Below, in pieces: positions 34,262 through 43,396 of a stretch of 64,000 bases of DNA. The stretch is from NCBI RefSeq assembly GCF_009362785.1, contig NZ_WHNQ01000003.1, positions 310,001 through 374,000 of the forward strand, read 5' to 3'. The position numbers were made by a program, and so were the translations under genes. The notes under the pieces were generated by a model, which ran no database searches, was not told the DNA's origin, and saw only the letters and a list, made by a program, of their open reading frames with translations. The DNA comes from Paraburkholderia atlantica (GTDB lineage Bacteria > Pseudomonadota > Gammaproteobacteria > Burkholderiales > Burkholderiaceae). The first letter of the stretch is position 1. Every line of letters starts with the position of its first letter.

Positions 34262-35491
34262 TCAGCGGGCCACGTCCCAGACAAGAGGCAAGTGGTACAG
34301 CGTGCCGTTCACACCTCCGTGGACACCCGCCTTCTCGCCAGGCTTGATCTGGAAATCGGGAATCCGCTTCAGCCATTCCTGAAGGAAAACCTTCAACTCC
34401 ACGCGTGCAAGAAACGAGCCGGGACAACGATGCGCGCCATTGCCGAACGTCGAATGAATCGGCGTGGGCCGCGTGAAATCGACATTCAGCGGATCGTCGA
34501 ACTTTCGCTCGTCCAGACCGTGCAGCGTGGTCGGCATGATGATCATGTCGCCCGCCTTCATCTGCACGCCCTTGTATTCGAAATCGTGTGTGATCCGCCG
34601 GCCTTGATTGACCACCGGGAAGCGCCGCAGAAGCTCGTCCACCGCCTTCTGCGTCAGTTCGGGGTTGTCGATCAGCTGCTTGCGGTGGGCCGGGCTGCCG
34701 GCGAGGAATCGCGCGATAAAACCCATTGCCGATGCTACCGTGTCGAGGCCGCCAATCAGCACGAGACCGCAAAGCCCGCGCACTTCTTCGTCGGTGAGCG
34801 CGCGCCCGTCGATCTTCGAATGGACGATCTTGCTGATGAGATCGTCGCCCGGATTCGCGCGGCGTTCCGCAATCTTCACGCCGAGGTATTGAAAAATCGC
34901 ACCGAGCGCCTTGAGCTTCTCGTTGGCATCGACCGGGCGGACCATCTTGTCGGCGAGGCCGAGCAAGTACTCGCGATCCTCGGCTGGCAGCGCCACCATG
35001 TTCATGAAGATGCCGATCGGCAGGTGCTGCGCAAACCCCGATACGAATTCCACCTCGCCCTTCGGATAAAAGCCGTCGATCAGTTCGATCGCCATTTCGC
35101 GCGCCTTCTCCTCGAGCTTGCCGATTGCCTGCGGCATGAACGCAGGCGCGATCAGCGCGCGATAGGCGGTGTGCTGCGGAGGATCGAAGAAGATCGGCGG
35201 CAACGGTTGATGCTCGACGAGCGGCACGGTCAGCTGCTTCGACGAGAAATTCTCATAGTCCTTGAGGATGTGATAGATGTCATCGCCACGCGTCGCGATC
35301 CAGTGTCCGCCGTTTCGCGGCGTCCACAGAATGTCGGGAATGCCTTCGGCGTGCAACTGCTTGAGCGACAGATGGTAATCGTCTTCGGCACCCGGCGGAT
35401 TGTAGATATCGATGTCGAACACACGTTCAGGCAATACGTGCGCGGGAATCGGAGCGAGCTCCGGAGCCGCGCCATGAGCAGCTACTGACAT
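34262..35491 (-). CDS. Cytochrome P450, P450cam (CYP101)-like
   Basis: 409 aa from the ATG at 35491 (AAGGAG ribosome site). It is strikingly like P450cam throughout: FDIDIYNPPG, TPRNGGHWIATRG, the I-helix GGLDTV (about 247-252, Thr at 251), LLRRFPVV with ExxR just before, LHGLDERKFDDP, and the heme loop FGNGAHRCPG with Cys at about 356. Such enzymes hydroxylate compact cyclic terpenoids using a putidaredoxin-type ferredoxin, which is encoded 30 kb away at 3582. It is the last gene of the long block F operon. Substrate unknown. Confidence 0.93.
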   Translation of the reverse strand: MSVAAHGAAPELAPIPAHVLPERVFDIDIYNPPGAEDDYHLSLKQLHAEGIPDILWTPRNGGHWIATRGDDIYHILKDYENFSSKQLTVPLVEHQPLPPIFFDPPQHTAYRALIAPAFMPQAIGKLEEKAREMAIELIDGFYPKGEVEFVSGFAQHLPIGIFMNMVALPAEDREYLLGLADKMVRPVDANEKLKALGAIFQYLGVKIAERRANPGDDLISKIVHSKIDGRALTDEEVRGLCGLVLIGGLDTVASAMGFIARFLAGSPAHRKQLIDNPELTQKAVDELLRRFPVVNQGRRITHDFEYKGVQMKAGDMIIMPTTLHGLDERKFDDPLNVDFTRPTPIHSTFGNGAHRCPGSFLARVELKVFLQEWLKRIPDFQIKPGEKAGVHGGVNGTLYHLPLVWDVAR

Positions 35492-35562
35492 CTGTTGTCT
35501 CCTTTGTTCGAATCGACCGGTATCGGCGGTCGGGATCATTCTGCTCGTCGGGCAAACTGCGA

Positions 35563-36696
35563 TTACAGGAACGCGCCGTACAGTTCGAGATGGTGTTCGG
35601 TGTTTCCCCAGGTCATATCGATGCAGGTGAGCCGCTTCACGTACCACCCCACCGCCAGCTCGTCCGTCATGCCCATCCCGCCGTGCAGTTGTACCGCTTG
35701 CTGTGCCACGAAGCGCGCACTACGCCCGATCAGCGCCTTGGCGGCTGTAACGGCACGATGGGCTTCGAGATCGTCGTCCTCGCCGAGTCTGGCGGCGGCA
35801 AAGTAAACGATCGATTTCGCCTGCTCTACCGCGGTCAAAATATCGGCGGCGCGATGCTGCAGCGCCTGGAATTTGCCGATCGGCGAACCGAACTGCTTTC
35901 TCGTGCGCAGGTATTCAAAGGTCAGCTCGCTCAGACGCGACATCGCGCCGACCGCTTCCGCGCACAGCGCAAAAATGCCTTGATCGACCGCCCACTCGAG
36001 CAGCGGGTAGCCCTGATCGACCGCGCCGATGACAGCCATTGCATCGACGCGCACGTCGTCGAGCACCACCTCGGCGACACGCTGGCCATCGAGTGCCGGA
36101 AATCCTTTGACGCTCACGCCTGGCGCGCGCGCATCGACGGCGAACAGTGTGATGCCGTGCTGATCGGTCTGCTCGCCCGCGGTACGCGCCGAAACCAGCA
36201 GAATGTCCGCGCTGTCGCCGTGCAATACCACGCCCTTCCGTCCATTCAGGATGAACCCGTCACGCGTTGGCTCGGCCCTCATTGCAACGTTCCACAAATC
36301 GAAACGCGCACCGGGTTCGAGCGTCGCCAGCGCGGTCTTCAGGCTGCCGTCGGTGATGCCGGTCAGCAACTCGGCCTTGCGCGCCTCATGTCCCGCACGC
36401 CCGATCAGCTTCGCGCCGATCACGGCGGTCGAAACAAACGGCTCCAGTACGAGCCCACGGCCGAAGGCCTCCATCACGAGCATCGTCTCGACCGGCCCGG
36501 CGCCAAGGCCGCCATGGTCCTGTGGCACGTTCAGTGCCAGTACGCCCATTTCGGCCAGCGTAGTCCAGTGCGCAGCCGACCAGCCCTCGGGCGTAGCGGC
36601 GAGACAGCGTCGCGCCTCGAAGTCGTATTCCTTTGCGACGAAACGGCCGACCACGTCGGCCAGCATCTGTTCCTCTTCAACCAGCGTGAAGTCCAT
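35563..36696 (-). CDS. Acyl-CoA dehydrogenase, short subunit of a pair
   Basis: 377 aa. ACAD features: FTLVEEEQMLADVVGRFV at the N-terminus, IPQ-like VPQDHGGLGAGPVETMLVME, and [20 protein letters not shown] with QLHGGMGMTDELAVGWYVKR. The usual catalytic EGT loop is replaced by MTWGNTEHHLELYG, the signature of the short subunits in this window. It lies 9 nt after the long-subunit gene, so a heteromeric enzyme is likely. Confidence 0.9.
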   Translation of the reverse strand: MDFTLVEEEQMLADVVGRFVAKEYDFEARRCLAATPEGWSAAHWTTLAEMGVLALNVPQDHGGLGAGPVETMLVMEAFGRGLVLEPFVSTAVIGAKLIGRAGHEARKAELLTGITDGSLKTALATLEPGARFDLWNVAMRAEPTRDGFILNGRKGVVLHGDSADILLVSARTAGEQTDQHGITLFAVDARAPGVSVKGFPALDGQRVAEVVLDDVRVDAMAVIGAVDQGYPLLEWAVDQGIFALCAEAVGAMSRLSELTFEYLRTRKQFGSPIGKFQALQHRAADILTAVEQAKSIVYFAAARLGEDDDLEAHRAVTAAKALIGRSARFVAQQAVQLHGGMGMTDELAVGWYVKRLTCIDMTWGNTEHHLELYGAFL

Positions 36697-36705
36697 GGCG
36701 TGTCC

Positions 36706-37914
36706 TCAGATGCCGAGCGCCTGCTTGGCGATGATGTTTTTCTGCACTTCGGTCGAACCGCCGTAGATCGAAATCTTGCGCCAGTCCAGGTAGTGCGCGG
36801 CCAGCGCGTTGAGCAGCTCGCCGTTCGCGGTTTCACCGCGCCAGTCCGCCTCCAGCGCCTCGCTTACAAAGGGCACCGCATAGGGGCCTGCGCATTCCAT
36901 GATCAGTTCCGTAAGCTCCTGCTGAATCTCCGAACCGCGGATTTTCAGCACCGAAGCCTCCGGTCCGATAGGACGTCCAGCGGTTTCGGCCGAGACGACG
37001 CGCAGTAGCGACCATTCGTGCGCGATCAAATCGATTTCCACCTTGGCGATGCGATCGCGAAAGCGGACGTCCTCGATGAGCGGCTTGCCGTGCTTGCGCT
37101 CGGTGCTGGCAATCTCCTTCAGACGACGCATGAAACGCTTGCAGTTGCCGAGGCCGGCAATGTTGGTCCGCTCATGGCCGAGCAGGTACTTGGCGATCGA
37201 CCAGCCGCGATGCTCGTCACCGACGAGATTGCTCACCGGCACTTCGACGTTGTCGAAGAACACTTCGTTGACGTCGTGGCCGCCGTCGAGCGTGCGGATG
37301 GGTCTGACCGTGATGCCGGGCGTCGACATATCGATCAGCAGGAACGAGATGCCTTCCTGCGGGCGGCCGCTGCCGTCCGTGCGAACCAGGCAGAAAATCC
37401 AGTTAGCCCATTGGGCGAACGAGGTCCAGATCTTCTGGCCGTTGACCACGTAGAACGATTGACCGTCGCGCTGGACGCGGTCCGCACGCGTCTTCAGCGA
37501 CGCCAGATCGGAACCCGCGCCCGGCTCGGAGTAGCCCTGACACCACCAGTCCTCCATCGAGACGATGCGCGGCAGGAACCGTTCGCGCTGCGCGTCGGTG
37601 CCGAACTTCTGAATCACCGGTCCGACCATCGAAAGGCCGAACGGCATCTGGCGCGGCGCGCCGGCGGTAAAGCATTCCTCGTCGAAAATGTTGCGCTGCG
37701 CGGCATTCCAGGCGGCGCCGCCGAATTGTGCGGGCCATGCAGGTGCGCCCCATCCCTTCTCGGCAAGAATGCGTTGCCAGCGCACGTAGTCTTCGCGCGG
37801 CACATGGCGGAAGTTCAGCACCCGTTCGCGAATGTCGTCGGGCAAATGCGTCGCTACGAATTCGCGCACCGTGGCGCGAAATTCCTTGTCGGCGGGGCTC
37901 TCTTTCAGGTCCAT
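36706..37914 (-). CDS. Acyl-CoA dehydrogenase, long subunit of a pair
   Basis: 402 aa. It carries the FAD-contact segment WCQGYSEPGAGSDLASLKT, GQKIWTSFAQWANW, a KYLLGHERTNIAG helix with the Glu position used by isovaleryl-type ACADs, and C-terminal IYGGSTEVQKNIIAKQALGI. The MCAD-type Glu is Gly. It partners the following 377-aa ACAD. A 137-nt gap with a GC-rich hairpin separates it from the MaoC gene upstream. Confidence 0.9.
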   Translation of the reverse strand: MDLKESPADKEFRATVREFVATHLPDDIRERVLNFRHVPREDYVRWQRILAEKGWGAPAWPAQFGGAAWNAAQRNIFDEECFTAGAPRQMPFGLSMVGPVIQKFGTDAQRERFLPRIVSMEDWWCQGYSEPGAGSDLASLKTRADRVQRDGQSFYVVNGQKIWTSFAQWANWIFCLVRTDGSGRPQEGISFLLIDMSTPGITVRPIRTLDGGHDVNEVFFDNVEVPVSNLVGDEHRGWSIAKYLLGHERTNIAGLGNCKRFMRRLKEIASTERKHGKPLIEDVRFRDRIAKVEIDLIAHEWSLLRVVSAETAGRPIGPEASVLKIRGSEIQQELTELIMECAGPYAVPFVSEALEADWRGETANGELLNALAAHYLDWRKISIYGGSTEVQKNIIAKQALGI

Positions 37915-37928
37915 TTCAGCCTCCCGCC

Positions 37929-37967
37929 GGGCCGCCCCAAGGGAGGCTGAAGCCTCCCCGGGGGGCC
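37929..37967. repeat. GC-rich imperfect hairpin, REP-like
   Basis: GGGAGGCT (37941-37948) faces AGCCTCCC (37951-37958), extended outward by GCCGCCCC/GGGGGGCC pairing with mismatches. It sits in the largest gap inside block F. Similar GGAGGCT-GA-AGCCTCC hairpins are common intergenic elements in Burkholderiales; it may attenuate transcription into the downstream ACAD/P450 genes. Confidence 0.45.
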
Positions 37968-38051
37968 GCGAACAACAGTGAGCATGGGGGTCGTTTCATT
38001 TCAGGCTCCAGTCGCGGCCCGGCAAGCACATCGGCGCTGCCAGGCGCGGTT

Positions 38052-38921
38052 TCAGGCAATTTCCACGATTCCGTTGTTCAGCACCACCGCGTCGCGTGCG
38101 TCGACGCGCGCCCGCAAATGCAGGCGCGTGTCACTGTCCCGCCAGAACTGGAAGCGCACTTCTTCGCCCGGATATACCGGCGAAGTCAGGCGCAACGCGA
38201 GTCGCTTCAAACGCGATGCGTCGTTGCCCGCGAACGTGCGAATCGCCGCGTAACCCGCGATACCGTAGGTCGCGAGGCCGTGAAGAATGGGCCGGCTGAA
38301 GCCGGCCTTCGACGCGACCTCCGGGTCCGCGTGCAGCGGGTTGGCATCACCCGAAAGGCGGTAGATCAACGCGGCATGGGCACCGGTCGAGAACACATAT
38401 TCCGCATCCGGCGCACGCTCGGGCACCGCCGGAAGCGCTTCGGGCGGCGAGTCGCTCGCGCCCGACCCGGCGCTGAATCCGCCGTCGCCACGCAGAAACG
38501 ACACCTGCCGGACTTCGGCAAGCTGTTCGCCCGTCGAGGCGTCGATGATGTCGCGCTTGAGTTCGACGATCGCGCCTTTGCCCGCGCCCTTGTCCGAGAT
38601 ACGGCTCACCCGCGTCTTGCTGACGATGGTCGCCGCCACCGGCATCGGGCGCACGAAACGCACGTCCTGCTCACCATGCACCAGCTTCAGATAGTCGATG
38701 CCCGTGCGCGGGTCGCGCATCCACGATTTCGGCCATGCGAACGCGGCTGCGCAGGTCGGCATCGCTTGCAGGTCCTTTTCATACACGTAGCGCAACTGTT
38801 CGGTGTCCAGCGGGTCTCCGCCGAGGCCGAGACCCAGCGAATACAGCATCACATCGCGCTCGCTGTACGTCTGCGTAACATCTTCGATCGGCCAGTTCTT
38901 GACGACTTCGTAGTTCAGCAT
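38052..38921 (-). CDS. MaoC-family (R)-specific enoyl-CoA hydratase, double hotdog
   Basis: 289 aa, the length of a hydratase-2 with two hotdog domains. The C-terminal catalytic motif IYRLSGDANPLHADPEVA...GFSRPILHGL matches the hydratase domain of peroxisomal multifunctional enzyme 2, with Asp and His as catalytic pair. The N-terminal domain is the non-catalytic hotdog. It should hydrate a bulky trans-2-enoyl-CoA made by the ACAD pairs to the (3R)-hydroxyacyl-CoA. Located between an ACAD pair and a crotonase. Confidence 0.92.
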   Translation of the reverse strand: MLNYEVVKNWPIEDVTQTYSERDVMLYSLGLGLGGDPLDTEQLRYVYEKDLQAMPTCAAAFAWPKSWMRDPRTGIDYLKLVHGEQDVRFVRPMPVAATIVSKTRVSRISDKGAGKGAIVELKRDIIDASTGEQLAEVRQVSFLRGDGGFSAGSGASDSPPEALPAVPERAPDAEYVFSTGAHAALIYRLSGDANPLHADPEVASKAGFSRPILHGLATYGIAGYAAIRTFAGNDASRLKRLALRLTSPVYPGEEVRFQFWRDSDTRLHLRARVDARDAVVLNNGIVEIA

Positions 38922-38943
38922 GAGGTGGTAGTCCTATGTGTGC

Positions 38944-39750
38944 TCAGTGGTCCGTGAAGTTGGGCTTGCGCTTTTCGAGGAAGCTAGCCATGCCTTCCTT
39001 GTAGTCATCGCACTGGTTGGCGATCGGCATGTCCAGTCCCGCGTACATCACCGCCTCGTGGGGCGTCTGAAACGGCACCTCCCAGACCTGCTCCTTCATG
39101 ATGCGCATCGAGCGCGGCGAGCAGTACTCGGCCATTTCGCGCGCGTAGGCATAGGTCTCCTCGACGAGCTTGTCGGCCGGGATTGCCCGATTCACGAGTC
39201 CCATCCGTTCGGCCTCACGCCCCTTGATCTTGCGTCCCGACATCAGCAGGTCGAGCGCGTGCGCCTGGCCGACGTGACGCGCGAGTATCCAGGCCATGCC
39301 GTATTCCGCGGTCAGGCCACGGCGCGCGAATGCCGTCGTGATGGTGGCGTCTTCCGACGCAAAGCGGATGTCGCAAAAGAGCGCGTGAATCAGGCCGATG
39401 CCGACGGTCGCACCGTTGAGCATCGCGATCACCGGCTTCGGGATGGCCGGATAGTACGAGCAGCGCGTCTGCCAGTCGGCGCGCTTGCGCATGTCGAACG
39501 GGCGCGGCAGCTTCGTCATCAGCGCGGCCGGGTCGCCGCCGAAGCTGTGGATATCGCCGCCTGCGCAAAACGCCTTGCCCGCGCCGGTGAAAACGATGAC
39601 CCGCACGCCCTGATCCGAGCCCGCCGCCTGCATCGCCTCGTACACCTCGGTCGCCACCTGATCGTTCCAGGTGTTCATATGTTCAGGACGGTTCAGCGTG
39701 ATCGTCGCGATACGGTCCTTGACGTCGTACAGAATGGTCTCGAAGCGCAT
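38944..39750 (-). CDS. Enoyl-CoA hydratase/isomerase family protein
   Basis: 268 aa from the ATG at 39750; the longer upstream frame overlaps the ACAD gene region and lacks homology. Crotonase pattern: ITLNRPEHMNTWNDQVATE, oxyanion hole GAGKAFCAGGDIHSFGG, MLNGATVGIGLIHALFCDI, and RRGLTAEYGMAWILARHVG with Glu at the catalytic site. C-terminal FLEKRKPNF is the family ending. Substrate unknown. Confidence 0.9.
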   Translation of the reverse strand: MRFETILYDVKDRIATITLNRPEHMNTWNDQVATEVYEAMQAAGSDQGVRVIVFTGAGKAFCAGGDIHSFGGDPAALMTKLPRPFDMRKRADWQTRCSYYPAIPKPVIAMLNGATVGIGLIHALFCDIRFASEDATITTAFARRGLTAEYGMAWILARHVGQAHALDLLMSGRKIKGREAERMGLVNRAIPADKLVEETYAYAREMAEYCSPRSMRIMKEQVWEVPFQTPHEAVMYAGLDMPIANQCDDYKEGMASFLEKRKPNFTDH

Positions 39751-39766
39751 GAGATCCCTCCAATGC

Positions 39767-40933
39767 TCAGAATGAACGCGGCAGGTCGAGCACGTGCTCG
39801 GCGACATAGGACAGAATCAGGTTCGTCGAAATCGGCGCCACCTGATAGAGCCGCGTTTCGCGGAACTTGCGTTCGACGTCGTATTCGCACGCGAACCCGA
39901 AACCGCCATGGGTCTGCAGACAGGCATTGGCGGCTTTCCACGAAGCCGTGGCCGCGAGATGCTTCGCCATGTTCGCTTCCGCGCCGCACGGCTGATGGTT
40001 GTCGAACAGTTCGCAGGCCTTGTAGCGCATCAGGTCGGCCGCGCGCACGTCGATGTATGACTCGGCAATCGGAAACTGGATGCCCTGATTCATGCCGATC
40101 GGTCGGTCGAACACGATGCGCTCGCTCGCGTACTTCGATGCGCGATCGACGAACCAGTAGCCGTCGCCGATACACTCGGCGGCGATCAGTGCGCGCTCGG
40201 CGTTGAGTCCGTCGAGGATGTACCTGAAACCCCTGCCTTCCTCGCCGATCAGGTTCTCTTCCGGGATTTCCAGATTGTCGAAGAACAGTTCGTTCGTTTC
40301 GTGGTTGACCATGTTCGGAATCGGTCGCACGGTCAGGCCATTGCCGATCGCCTGATGCAGGTCCACGAGGAAACACGACAGCCCATCCGACTTCTTCTTC
40401 ACGTCCGACAACGGCGTGGTACGTGCAAGCAGGATCATCATGTCCGAGTGCTGCACGCGTGAGATCCACACCTTCTGGCCGTTGACCACATAGCGGCCGT
40501 CTTTTTTTACAGCGTTGGTCTTCAGCTTTGTCGTGTCCGTTCCGGTGGTCGGCTCGGTCACGGCCATCGATTGCAGACGCAATTCTCCGCTCGCGATCTT
40601 CGGCAGGTATTTGCGCTTTTGCGCTTCCGAGCCATTACGCAGCAGCGTATTCATGTTGTACATCTGGCCATGGCAGAACCCGGAGTTGCCGCCGTTGCGG
40701 TTGATTTCCTCCATGATCACGGACGCCTCGGTCAGCCCGAGGCCGGAACCGCCATACTCCTGCGGAATCAGCGCGGCCATCCAGCCGGCCTTCGTCAGTG
40801 CGTCGACGAAGGCCTCCGGATAGACGCGCTCATGATCGATACGGCGCCAGTACTCGTCCGGGTACTCCTTCGAGAGGTCACGCAAGGCGTCGCGCAGTTC
40901 CTGATATTGATCGGGTGTGGAAATTCGGCTCAT
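39767..40933 (-). CDS. Acyl-CoA dehydrogenase (unpaired)
   Basis: 388 aa from the ATG at 40933. It is complete: MAALIPQEYGGSGLGLTEAS, MAVTEPTTGTDTTKLKT (FAD-binding stretch), GQKVWISRVQHSDMMILLAR, GLNAERALIAAECIGDG (Glu-Arg at the isovaleryl-type base) and QTHGGFGFACEYDVERKFRE. The C-terminal catalytic EGT loop is replaced by QVAPISTNLI. Unlike its neighbours it has no obvious partner and is closer to isobutyryl- or 2-methyl-branched ACADs in pattern. It may desaturate the alpha-methyl acyl-CoA fed by the racemase (inference). Confidence 0.9.
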   Translation of the reverse strand: MSRISTPDQYQELRDALRDLSKEYPDEYWRRIDHERVYPEAFVDALTKAGWMAALIPQEYGGSGLGLTEASVIMEEINRNGGNSGFCHGQMYNMNTLLRNGSEAQKRKYLPKIASGELRLQSMAVTEPTTGTDTTKLKTNAVKKDGRYVVNGQKVWISRVQHSDMMILLARTTPLSDVKKKSDGLSCFLVDLHQAIGNGLTVRPIPNMVNHETNELFFDNLEIPEENLIGEEGRGFRYILDGLNAERALIAAECIGDGYWFVDRASKYASERIVFDRPIGMNQGIQFPIAESYIDVRAADLMRYKACELFDNHQPCGAEANMAKHLAATASWKAANACLQTHGGFGFACEYDVERKFRETRLYQVAPISTNLILSYVAEHVLDLPRSF

Positions 40934-40967
40934 GAATGGATTCCGTTTACTTGGCTGGACGCGCGGC

Positions 40968-42122
40968 TCACGCTGCTGCATCGATCAGCCCGCCGGCATT
41001 GGCGAGCTGGGTCAGATGATGTTCGGTCGAACCGAACTGGATATCGATCACGCTCAGGCGTCTCAGGTAGTGGCCGATCTTGCACTCTTCGGTCATGCCG
41101 ATGCCGCCGTGAAGTTGCACGCCTTGCTGACCGACGAAACGGCCCGAGCGTCCGATCTGCACTTTCGCCGCGGACATACTGCGATCGCGTTCGGCCGCAT
41201 CCGGCTCCTCGCTCATCATGGTCGCGAAGAGCGCCATGCTGCGCGCCTGTTCCACCATGACGAGCATGTCGACGGCGCGATGCTGGAGTGCCTGAAACGA
41301 TCCGATAGGCACGCCAAACTGCTTGCGGACCTTCAGATACTCGACTGTTTCTTCGTGCGCGGCGGCCATTGCGCCCACGGCTTCCGCGCTCACCGCCGCG
41401 ATGGCGTGCGCAACGACTGTTTCGATCAGCGGCAACGCGGCGCCCGCCACGCCCAGCACGTCGCTATCTGCAACGCGCACGCCGGACAATTCGATGTCCG
41501 CCGCACGCAACCGGTCTTGCGTCGGATACGAGTGGCGCGTCACGCCCGCCGCGTCGCCCCTGACCATGAACAGACCGATGCCGTCGCGCTCGCGTCTGCC
41601 GCCCGACACGCGCGCCGACACCACCAGAAGATCGGCGCTGCCGCCGTGCAGCACGACGCGCTTCGCGCCGTCGAGCACCCAGCCGTCGCCGTCGCGCCGT
41701 GCGGTGGTCGCAACATCCGCGAGCTCGTAGCGCGACTGCGCCTCGCTGTGGGCGAACGCCATCTGCAGCTCACCCTGCGCGATCCGCGGCAGAATCGCCT
41801 CGCGTTGCGCCGCGTTGCCGCCGAGGCGCACGAAGCCGCCGCCCAGCACGACCGTCGCAAGATACGGTTCGACTGCGAGCCCACGGCCCAATGCCTCCAT
41901 CACGATCATCGTTTCGACCGGGCCGCAGTTACTGCCGCCGTATTCCTCGTCGAACGAAAGGCCGAGCAGACCCATGTCGGCATAACGCGCCCACAGCTCA
42001 CGGCTGAAACCGTCCGGCTCAGCGACATACTTCGCTCGCTGCTCGAAGCCGTACTCGTCCTTGACGAGCCGCTCGACGCTGTCCTTGAGCATTCTTTGCT
42101 CATCGGTGAAATCAAAGTCCAT
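40968..42122 (-). CDS. Acyl-CoA dehydrogenase, short subunit of a pair
   Basis: 384 aa from the ATG at 42122. N-terminal FDFTDEQRMLKDSVERLVKD, LSFDEEYGGSNCGPVETMIV and RKQFGVPIGSFQALQHRAVD are typical. The C-terminus IDIQFGSTEHHLTQLANAGG again lacks the EGT glutamate. It is the partner of the 399-aa ACAD gene 31 nt upstream. The heme-like or zinc motifs are absent, as expected. Confidence 0.9.
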   Translation of the reverse strand: MDFDFTDEQRMLKDSVERLVKDEYGFEQRAKYVAEPDGFSRELWARYADMGLLGLSFDEEYGGSNCGPVETMIVMEALGRGLAVEPYLATVVLGGGFVRLGGNAAQREAILPRIAQGELQMAFAHSEAQSRYELADVATTARRDGDGWVLDGAKRVVLHGGSADLLVVSARVSGGRRERDGIGLFMVRGDAAGVTRHSYPTQDRLRAADIELSGVRVADSDVLGVAGAALPLIETVVAHAIAAVSAEAVGAMAAAHEETVEYLKVRKQFGVPIGSFQALQHRAVDMLVMVEQARSMALFATMMSEEPDAAERDRSMSAAKVQIGRSGRFVGQQGVQLHGGIGMTEECKIGHYLRRLSVIDIQFGSTEHHLTQLANAGGLIDAAA

Positions 42123-42153
42123 ATCTGATGCTTCTCCGCAGTTCGCCGGTCGC

Positions 42154-43353
42154 TCAAAGTCCGAGTACGGATTTGGCGAGAATGTTCTTCTGAATCTCGT
42201 TGGAGCCGCCCACGATCGAGACGTGGCGCGCGAAGTAGTGATTCGGCGCGATCGTGAGCCCCCATTCGGGTTCACGAACCGGATCGCCAAGCCCGCGCAG
42301 GAAGTCGAGATCGAGCGGCAAGGCGTCCGGCCCTGCGACCTCGAGGAGCAATTCAGCCGCGAGTTGCTGCAGCTCCGAACCCTTGATCTTCAGGATCGAA
42401 GTCTTCGGGTCGGGCACGTGGCTGTCCTGCGCGCTGCTTTCGGCAATCACGCGCATCTGCGTCATTTCCAGGGCCTTCAGCTCCACCTCGACCGCCGCGA
42501 CACGTTCGCGAAAACGCGGATCGTCCCACAGCACGCCGTCGCCGCAAGGCACGCGCTTCGCCAGATCCTTCGCGTGACGCACGCGCATCTTCGAAACGCC
42601 CACGCGCGCAATGCCGCTGCGCTCGTTGCCCAGCAGATATTTCGCGTAATCCCAGCCCTTGTTTTCCTCGCCGATCCGGTTCGCAACCGGCACGCGCACG
42701 TTGTCGAAGAACACCTCGTTGGTTTCGTGGTGGCCGTCGATCGTGATGATCGGCCGCACGGTCAGACCCGATGTCTTCATGTCGATCAGCAGGTACGTGA
42801 TGCCCTGCTGCTTCTTGCCGCTCGAATCGGTGCGCACGAGACAGAACATCCAGTCGGCGTGATGCGCGGTCGAAGTCCACAGCTTCTGGCCGTTGATCAC
42901 GTAGTGATCGCCGTCGCGGACCGCCTGGGTTCGCAGCGCGGCCAGGTCCGAACCGGCGCCGGGCTCGGAAAACCCCTGGCAGAACCAGTATTCGAGGCTC
43001 GCGATGCGAGGAAGGAAATGGCGCTTCTGCTCTTCGCTGCCGAACGCGATCAATACCGGACCGATCATGTTCACGTTGAACGACAGCGACTCGGGCGCCG
43101 GCGCCATGTGCAGCTCTTCCTTGAAGATGTACTGCTGCACCGCGCTCCAGCCCGTGCCGCCCCACGTCTTATCCCACGCGGGAGTCGCCCAGCCGCGCTC
43201 GTACAGAATGCGCTGCCAGCGGCGCAGGTCGGCCGCCGAATAACGCTGGCCCAAGGTCGCCTTGCGACGGATGTCGGCGGGCAGCGCTTCCTTGAAGAAG
43301 GCTCTCACCTCGTTGCGGAACGCCAGCTCTTTGTCGGTATATCGCAGATCCAT
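42154..43353 (-). CDS. Acyl-CoA dehydrogenase, long subunit of a pair
   Basis: 399 aa. Segments: YTDKELAFRNEVRAFFKEAL, FCQGFSEPGAGSDLAALRT, GQKLWTSTAHHADWMFCLVR, KYLLGNERSGIARVG and VGGSNEIQKNILAKSVLGL. As in the other long subunits the MCAD Glu is replaced (VGGS) and an NERSGIA helix is retained. It pairs with the 384-aa ACAD to make a probable heteromeric enzyme for a bulky acyl-CoA. Confidence 0.91.
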   Translation of the reverse strand: MDLRYTDKELAFRNEVRAFFKEALPADIRRKATLGQRYSAADLRRWQRILYERGWATPAWDKTWGGTGWSAVQQYIFKEELHMAPAPESLSFNVNMIGPVLIAFGSEEQKRHFLPRIASLEYWFCQGFSEPGAGSDLAALRTQAVRDGDHYVINGQKLWTSTAHHADWMFCLVRTDSSGKKQQGITYLLIDMKTSGLTVRPIITIDGHHETNEVFFDNVRVPVANRIGEENKGWDYAKYLLGNERSGIARVGVSKMRVRHAKDLAKRVPCGDGVLWDDPRFRERVAAVEVELKALEMTQMRVIAESSAQDSHVPDPKTSILKIKGSELQQLAAELLLEVAGPDALPLDLDFLRGLGDPVREPEWGLTIAPNHYFARHVSIVGGSNEIQKNILAKSVLGL

Positions 43354-43396
43354 GAGTGTCTCGTTTCGTCTTGATGGGTCGCCTGACGGGTGCCGA

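Noticed and set aside
37929..37967. Insertion sequence or transposon end
   Set aside because: Only a hairpin is present; there is no transposase, no target duplication and no paired end.
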